Shown here: positions 60,485 to 64,000 of the stretch, piece after piece
Layout: each line of letters begins with the position of its first letter
Position numbering within the stretch: position 1 is the first letter of the stretch
Assembly (NCBI GenBank): GCA_963422385.1
Contig: OY729432.1
Coordinates: forward strand, 186,001 to 250,000
Reading direction: 5' to 3'
Source: JAJDTQ01 sp963422385
GTDB taxonomy: Bacteria; Desulfobacterota; Binatia; UBA9968; JAJDTQ01
DNA: 64,000 bases
The notes under the pieces: generated by a model
Database searches by the model: none
Seen by the model: the letters and a program-made list of their open reading frames with translations, nothing else
What the model was told of the DNA's origin: nothing
Translations under genes and position numbers: made by a program

Positions 60485-60698
60485 GGTCGAATCTCTGCCG
60501 ACACGACTCATTGAGGCCGAGTCGGGACCTGGCCTCTTCCAACGAGTCTTCGCGTCCCTCCTCCACATCTGACAACCCCTTGATGACCGCGCGCATGAAG
60601 GCGCGCTCATCGTCGGCCGTCTCAAATTCCTCGACGGACTGCACAACCGCAACGCCGCGCCCGCGCATTGTTAAATGAGTTGCCAAAGGGTCTCTTTT
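60485..60698 (-). pseudogene. Phd/YefM antitoxin C-terminal fragment between two ISs
   Basis: About 71 codons with the Phd-family end pattern: RGRGVAVVQSVEEFETADDE, RAFMRAVIKGLSDVEEGRED and SLEEARSRLGL. The N-terminal DNA-binding part is removed by the IS5 end at 60699, and the 3' end is cut by IS427-like copy B at 60484. No toxin remains. Confidence 0.65.
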
Positions 60699-61438
60699 AG
60701 GGAAGGTCTGAACAAACCGGATATTGACGGGGACAGGGTTCATCGCGTCGGTTGGTGAAAGCGGGAAGCTATTCGAGAGGGGCCTGTGGTCGGTTGACAC
60801 GGAAGCAAGGGGGAATCAAGGCTCGGTCTGCGACCGAGCGGCCCGCTTGCCGCCGCCTTGCGGCAGCTCCGGACGGAACGGCCCCGGGTCAGGCGGTGGC
60901 GTAGCGCCGGGCGATGAGCAGATTGGTGAGCCCGAGCAGCACGGCGATACGCTGGGTGTTCTTCACCAGCCCCCGGTAGCGCACCTTGGCGTAGCCGAAG
61001 TGGCGCTTCACGTACAGGAACGGATGCTCCACCTTGGCCCGCACCGAGGCCTTGCGCTTCTCCGCCGCTTCCTCCGGTCCCGCCTTGTCCAACAGCTTGC
61101 GCTTGCCGGGCTTCATCGCCACCTGCCAGTCCACGTCCGTGTCCCTGTTCTCCTCGCGCTTGCCTACCCCCTGATAGCCGGCGTCGCCCCACACCCGCTC
61201 CTCGCTCCCGTGCACCAGCGCGTGCGCCGTCGCCACGTCCGAGGCGTTGGCTGGCGTCGTCTCCAGACTGTGCGTCAAGCCCGACTGCGCATCCACCCCG
61301 ATATGCGCCTTCATCCCGAAATACCACTGATTCCCCTTCTTCGTCTGGTGCATCTCCGGGTCCCGCTCCCCCTTGCGGTTCTTCGTCGACGACGGCGCGG
61401 CGATGAGACTCGCGTCCACGAAAATCACTAGGCCAATA

Positions 61439-61455
61439 TATCGGGTACACAGAGT
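61439..61455. terminator. Hairpin after the 84-aa gene
   Basis: GGGTAC-ACAGA-GTACCC, six-base perfect stem, directly after the stop of the minus-strand 84-aa gene (stop at 61460). An AT-rich stretch but no clear T-run follows, so termination is possible rather than certain. Confidence 0.4.
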
Positions 61456-61459
61456 ACCC

Positions 61460-61714
61460 CTACATATTATCCCAGGTGATACGAGTAAGAATACTATCGA
61501 GTTCTTCGCGCATCCATTGCGATTTTTCGAGTGAGAATATGAGCATTTTCCGAAAATTTTCGACTTGCCGGCGTTCAAAATGCGGATAAAATTCCATGTC
61601 GGCCAAGACGTCGTCACAAATGCGAATGATAGTACCTAAATTTTCCTCCGTGGCAGGGAGGACAGCATTCACCATATTTGCTATTATATCCTTATCCTTC
61701 GTGCGTATTTTCAT
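61460..61714 (-). CDS. Unknown 84-aa protein carried inside IS5
   Basis: 84 residues, ATG preceded by AAAGGA at the right distance. The sequence is helical and charged: KDKDIIANMVNAVLPATEEN, IIRICDDVLADMEFYPHFER and RQVENFRKMLIFSLEKSQWM. No signal peptide, transmembrane segment or known domain is apparent. AT-rich codons contrast with the host's GC-rich usage, indicating recent transfer. It reads in the same direction as the transposase. Role unknown; small all-helical proteins of this type occur among antitoxins, phage and plasmid cargo. Confidence 0.6.
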   Translation of the reverse strand: MKIRTKDKDIIANMVNAVLPATEENLGTIIRICDDVLADMEFYPHFERRQVENFRKMLIFSLEKSQWMREELDSILTRITWDNM

Positions 61715-62254
61715 GCTATCCTTTCTATTTCGTCCCCGTCTTCAACCGGTGCCCGAGCGAGGCCAGATGCGCGTTGATCTCTCGAACAGCGCCTCGCCCA
61801 GACCGTGCCTCTCCAGCAGGTGGCGGAAGTGCAGGATCGTCGTCCCGTCGGGCAGCGCACCCGACAGCCGCAGCCCCACAAACCGCCGCACCGACTCCAC
61901 CTCGTACAGCAGGTCCTCCATCCCGGGGTCACTCAAGTTGTAGAACAACTGCACGCAGTGCACCCGCACCATCACCCCCAGCGGATAGGGACGCCGACCG
62001 CGCCCGGCCTTCGGGTAGAACGGCTCGATCCGCTTCTCCAGACGCTCCCACGGGATCAGCGCCTCCATCTTCTCGAGAAACGCCTCGCGCCGCGTCCGTC
62101 GCTTCTTCAGATCGTGCTCCATCTCCGCAAACGTCGCTTGCTCCATAACTCACCCGCCCTCCTGAAACCCCGAACCCCAATCATCAACCCAATCATAACA
62201 GTAGCAGCTTGTTCAGACCTTCCCTGACGCTGATACTTTACCCCTCCGGAGACT

Positions 62255-62292
62255 TGCCTTCCTATACGTAGTGCATTACATTGTCATGCACG
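62255..62292 (+). promoter_or_regulatory. Promoter and operator-like repeat before dinJ
   Basis: TTGCCT (62255-62260), a 17-base spacer and TACATT (62278-62283) make a sigma-70-like promoter. An inverted repeat GTGCAT (62272-62277) / ATGCAC (62287-62292) with a nine-base centre overlaps the -10, the usual position for autorepression by a DinJ-YafQ complex. The Shine-Dalgarno AAAGGAG follows at 62295-62301. Confidence 0.6.
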
Positions 62293-62309
62293 ATAAAGGA
62301 GAACCGACC

Positions 62310-62573
62310 ATGGCTGCCAATCGACTTGTACAGGCTCGCATCGACGGAGCGGTGAAGGAAGAGGCGGCTGCCGTGCTGGCTGCAATGGGGCTTACCGTGT
62401 CCGACGCCGTGCGGCTGCTGCTGACCAAGGTTGCGCAGGAAAAGGCGTTACCGTTCGAGCCGCTGATTCCAAACCCCGTCACTATCGAGGCGATGAAGGA
62501 TGCCCGCAAGGGCGGCCTGCCTCGGTTCGACAGCGTGCAGGCCCTCATGGACGATCTGCATGAGGAAGATTGA
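62310..62573 (+). CDS. dinJ: RelB/DinJ-family antitoxin
   Basis: 87 residues. Ribbon-helix-helix N-terminus VQARIDGAVKEEAAAVLAAMG followed by LTVSDAVRLLLTKVAQEKALPFE is the DinJ/RelB signature; the C-terminal half (IEAMKDARKGGLPRFDSVQ) wraps the toxin. It neutralises the YafQ-like ribonuclease encoded next and represses its own promoter. ATG at 62310 has AAAGGAG nine bases upstream. It overlaps yafQ by 14 bases. Confidence 0.9.
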   Translation: MAANRLVQARIDGAVKEEAAAVLAAMGLTVSDAVRLLLTKVAQEKALPFEPLIPNPVTIEAMKDARKGGLPRFDSVQALMDDLHEED

Positions 62574-62841
62574 GCGCACTGGCCAATTCAAACGCGACTA
62601 CAAACGGAAGGTCAAGGGCCCCCACCTGGCGACGCTCGACACCTGTTTGGTGCCTGTCCTGGCCGCCCTCGCCAACGATCAGCCACTGGAAGCTCGACAC
62701 CGTGATCATGCGCTAACCGGCGACTGGAAGGATCACCGCGATTGCCACTTGAAGCCTGACCTGGTGCTGATCTACCAAAAGCCCGACGATGACACTCGGC
62801 GGCTCGTTCGCCTCGGGTCACACCCGGAACTCGGACTTTGA
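62560..62841 (+). CDS. yafQ: YafQ-family mRNA interferase toxin
   Basis: 93 residues of the YafQ branch of RelE-fold toxins: MRKIERTGQFKRDYKRKVKG, HALTGDWKDHRDCHLKPDLVLIYQ and the end RLVRLGSHPELGL with the catalytic His. YafQ cleaves mRNA on the ribosome at specific lysine codons; both conserved His and Asp of DCHLKPD are present. The module is complete and overlapping, the only fully intact TA pair on this side of the window besides BrnTA. It sits directly after IS5 copy 2. Confidence 0.9.
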   Translation: MRKIERTGQFKRDYKRKVKGPHLATLDTCLVPVLAALANDQPLEARHRDHALTGDWKDHRDCHLKPDLVLIYQKPDDDTRRLVRLGSHPELGL

Positions 62842-62855
62842 CTTCCTCTGCGGCC

Positions 62856-63090
62856 ATGCTCATTGTAAACGTCCGTGAAGCCAGGACCCAACTGTCGCGT
62901 CTGTTGGCCGAGTCGAAGCAGGCGAGGAGGTCGTCAGCGCCCGCCGCGGCGAGCCGGTCGCACGGCTGGTCCGCTTCAAGACGCGAGGCAGGCGGCGATC
63001 TGATGTCCTGAAAGGCGAAATCGTCATTTCCCACAGCTTTTTCGACCCCCTCTCCGAGGACGAGTTGAAGTTGTGGGAAGGTGAATGGTT
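62856..63090 (+). pseudogene. Phd/YefM antitoxin, frameshifted
   Basis: ATG at 62856 starts MLIVNVREARTQLSRLLAE; a one-base loss near 62913 moves the rest, VEAGEEVVSARRGEPVARLV and FFDPLSEDELKLWEGE, into another frame. Together they give a complete Phd/VapB-like antitoxin of the kind paired with PIN toxins. The frame break would remove the toxin-binding tail. Confidence 0.72.
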
Positions 63091-63126
63091 ATGCGAACCC
63101 TGCTTGATACGAGCCCTCACCGGTGA
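63091..63126 (+). pseudogene. PIN-domain toxin, first seven codons only
   Basis: ATG at 63091 begins MRTLLDT, the typical first strand with the first catalytic Asp of VapC-type PIN ribonucleases, then diverges to SPHR and stops. The remaining about 120 codons are missing; the next gene starts 19 bases on. The pair with the frameshifted antitoxin is a dead TA module. Confidence 0.55.
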
Positions 63127-63144
63127 CTTGGCGAAAGTTCCGCC

Positions 63145-64000
63145 ATGGCCCTAAATCCCGTTGCCTACACAGAGAATGTCGTCCGGAGCTTTCTGCGCTA
63201 TCAGCTCACCGCGTACCCCTTCGCGGACCCGCGTCTGTACGCGCAGATGCACGAGATCCTTTCGCTGGATGAAACGCGTCGCTCACCGCTCCTGAAGGGG
63301 CCCTATGTGAGCCTGTCGCGTCCATTCCGGGAAGGCGCGGCGGTGGATGCCCTCGTCGCCGAAGGATTGTTTCACCCGCATCTGCGGGAGCGCATTCCCG
63401 AAGACATTACGCACCTGTACAGCCACCAGGAGTACGCGATTCGCGCAATTACCGAAGGCCGCACGACCTTGGTCTCCACCGGCACCGGCTCCGGCAAGAC
63501 CGAGTGCTTCCTCTACCCCATCGTCAGCCAGTGCCTACGCTTGCGGGACGAAGGCGCGCCGCCTGGCATCAGCGCCGTCGTCGTCTATCCGATGAACGCC
63601 CTGGCGGAAGACCAGCTAATGCGCTTGCGCGGGTTGCTGGCGGGCACGGGGATTCCCTTCGGGATATACGTCGGCAAGACGCCCGAGCGCGAAGCGGACG
63701 TGGCCGGCATCCGGCTGCGCTCGGGCTCGTCCCGGGCCGACTACGAGGCTCGGCTCGGACGTGTCCGGCGCGAGGGTAGCGGCGAGACAGTCTATCCGGC
63801 GGAGGAGGTCTGCTCGCGGGAGATAATGCGCACGGCACGCCGGCAACCCCGGATTCTGCTCACCAACGTGAAGCAACTCGAATTGCTGCTGACGCGCCAG
63901 CAGGACATCGAGCTGTTCGCCGATGCGCGTCTGGACTTCCTCGTGTTCGACGAGGCGCATACCTTCACCGGCGCCCTGGGCGCGGAAACGGCCTGCCTGA
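63145..64000 (+). CDS. DEAD/DEAH-box helicase, partial (N-terminal 285 residues)
   Basis: Open frame from ATG 63145 to the window end. Residues about 1-80 are a family-specific lead (NPVAYTENVVRSFLRYQLTA, KGPYVSLSRPFREG). Then the helicase core follows: Q-like LYSHQEYAIRAI, Walker A LVSTGTGSGKTECF (about 110-122), VVVYPMNALAEDQLMRLRG, ILLTNVKQLELLL and DEAH box FLVFDEAHTFTGALGAE. The sequence style is that of very large DEAD/DEAH helicases with C-terminal DUF1998 found with DISARM-like and restriction genes. The ATG overlaps no upstream gene; the preceding antitoxin relic ends close by. Confidence 0.85.
   Translation, partial: MALNPVAYTENVVRSFLRYQLTAYPFADPRLYAQMHEILSLDETRRSPLLKGPYVSLSRPFREGAAVDALVAEGLFHPHLRERIPEDITHLYSHQEYAIRAITEGRTTLVSTGTGSGKTECFLYPIVSQCLRLRDEGAPPGISAVVVYPMNALAEDQLMRLRGLLAGTGIPFGIYVGKTPEREADVAGIRLRSGSSRADYEARLGRVRREGSGETVYPAEEVCSREIMRTARRQPRILLTNVKQLELLLTRQQDIELFADARLDFLVFDEAHTFTGALGAETACL

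Larger units (their letters stand above)
61422..61729. other. 308-bp AT-rich insert inside the IS5 transposase
   Basis: Comparison with IS5 copy 1 shows GCGTCCACGA joined directly to TCGTCCCCGTC; in copy 2, 308 bases lie between these. The insert is clearly richer in A+T than anything around it. It has no obvious terminal repeats or target duplication and contains one well-formed 84-aa gene followed by a hairpin. Confidence 0.85.
60699..62226 (-). mobile_element. IS5-family element, copy 2, interrupted by a 308-bp insert
   Basis: Inverted ends AGGGAAGGTCTGAACAA (60699-60715) and its exact complement (62210-62226). Transposase N-part 61742-62146 (MEQATFAEMEHDLKKR) carries a one-base loss at about 61777 (GATCTCTCG versus GATCTCCTCG in copy 1). 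The C-part (60889-61421) runs ASLIAAPSSTKNRKGERDPE to the terminal LLIARRYATA. Between the halves, 61422-61729 is foreign AT-rich DNA. Native length without the insert would be about 1220 bp. Inactive as it stands. Confidence 0.88.

Noticed and set aside
61460..61714. The 84-aa IS5-borne protein as a toxin or antitoxin
   Set aside because: No recognisable toxin or ribbon-helix-helix motif and no partner gene; left as unknown.
1..64000. CRISPR arrays, tRNA and rRNA genes
   Set aside because: No regularly spaced direct repeats, cloverleaf-like segments or rRNA sequence were seen on reading both strands; a tRNA missed by eye cannot be fully excluded.

Overview
The window is high-GC DNA from an uncultivated Gram-negative bacterium. 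Secreted cyclophilin, HtrA-like and CrtC/AttH-like proteins argue for a periplasm. The metabolic gene set (PA4872-type oxaloacetate decarboxylase, flavin monooxygenase, GlcD-type FAD/Fe-S oxidase, actinobacterial-type Sdh, TauD and molybdopterin enzymes) is the mixture seen in environmental Desulfobacterota/Tectomicrobia-like genomes. That placement is inference; no rRNA or other marker beyond argS is present. I saw no rRNA, tRNA or CRISPR array.

Layout. 1-4.2 kb: MFS transporter (cut by the window edge), oxaloacetate decarboxylase, an HtrA-like protein lacking its catalytic triad, a C-terminal fragment of an ornithine-cyclodeaminase-like gene and a DUF523/DUF1722 protein. 4.2-9.5 kb: accessory DNA with a 163-bp MITE, a BrnT/BrnA module, an LCM-type methyltransferase, a 5'-truncated YgjP-like peptidase, nested IS3/IS21/IS5 fragments and an AbiE antitoxin remnant. 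9.4-13.9 kb: an att-like operon (ABC ATPase, FtsX permease, AttH). 14-30.3 kb: mostly housekeeping and metabolism: TIGR01777 epimerase, trpBA, zinc-type dehydrogenase, ketopantoate reductase plus hydrolase, DUF4143 ATPase, MT-A70 methylase, cyclophilin, two inositol-phosphatase-family enzymes, lactonase-like MBL, YfcE-like phosphoesterase, surE and argS.

30.5-40.2 kb: a Schlafen/AlbA_2-GHKL-repeat protein, LLM monooxygenase, threonine synthase, a 964-aa FAD/Fe-S oxidase, a second MITE copy, convergent Xre and RelE genes, and a uracil-DNA glycosylase. 40.4-50.2 kb: a dense + strand block holding two succinate dehydrogenase/fumarate reductase-like sets. Set 1 is a flavoprotein, Fe-S protein, CCG-domain protein and a 67-aa protein. 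Set 2 is a five-helix anchor, SdhA and SdhB. They are followed by an SDR and a split transketolase. Gene overlaps (GTGA, TGATG) indicate translational coupling.

50.3-64 kb: an accessory hot spot opening with a DISARM DrmD-like SNF2 helicase and closing with a DEAD/DEAH helicase that runs off the window. Between them are two defective IS427-like IS5 copies, an IS5 copy interrupted by a 308-bp AT-rich segment carrying an 84-aa ORF, a frameshifted Na/Pi cotransporter, a molybdopterin oxidoreductase fused in frame to a TauD/TfdA dioxygenase, an intact DinJ/YafQ module and several broken toxin-antitoxin genes.

The items most worth follow-up are the double Sdh-like operon whose first flavoprotein lacks the catalytic Arg, the Mo-enzyme/TauD fusion with an internal Shine-Dalgarno, the AT-rich cargo in IS5, the separated defence helicases, and the MITE family whose ends coincide with stop codons of host genes.
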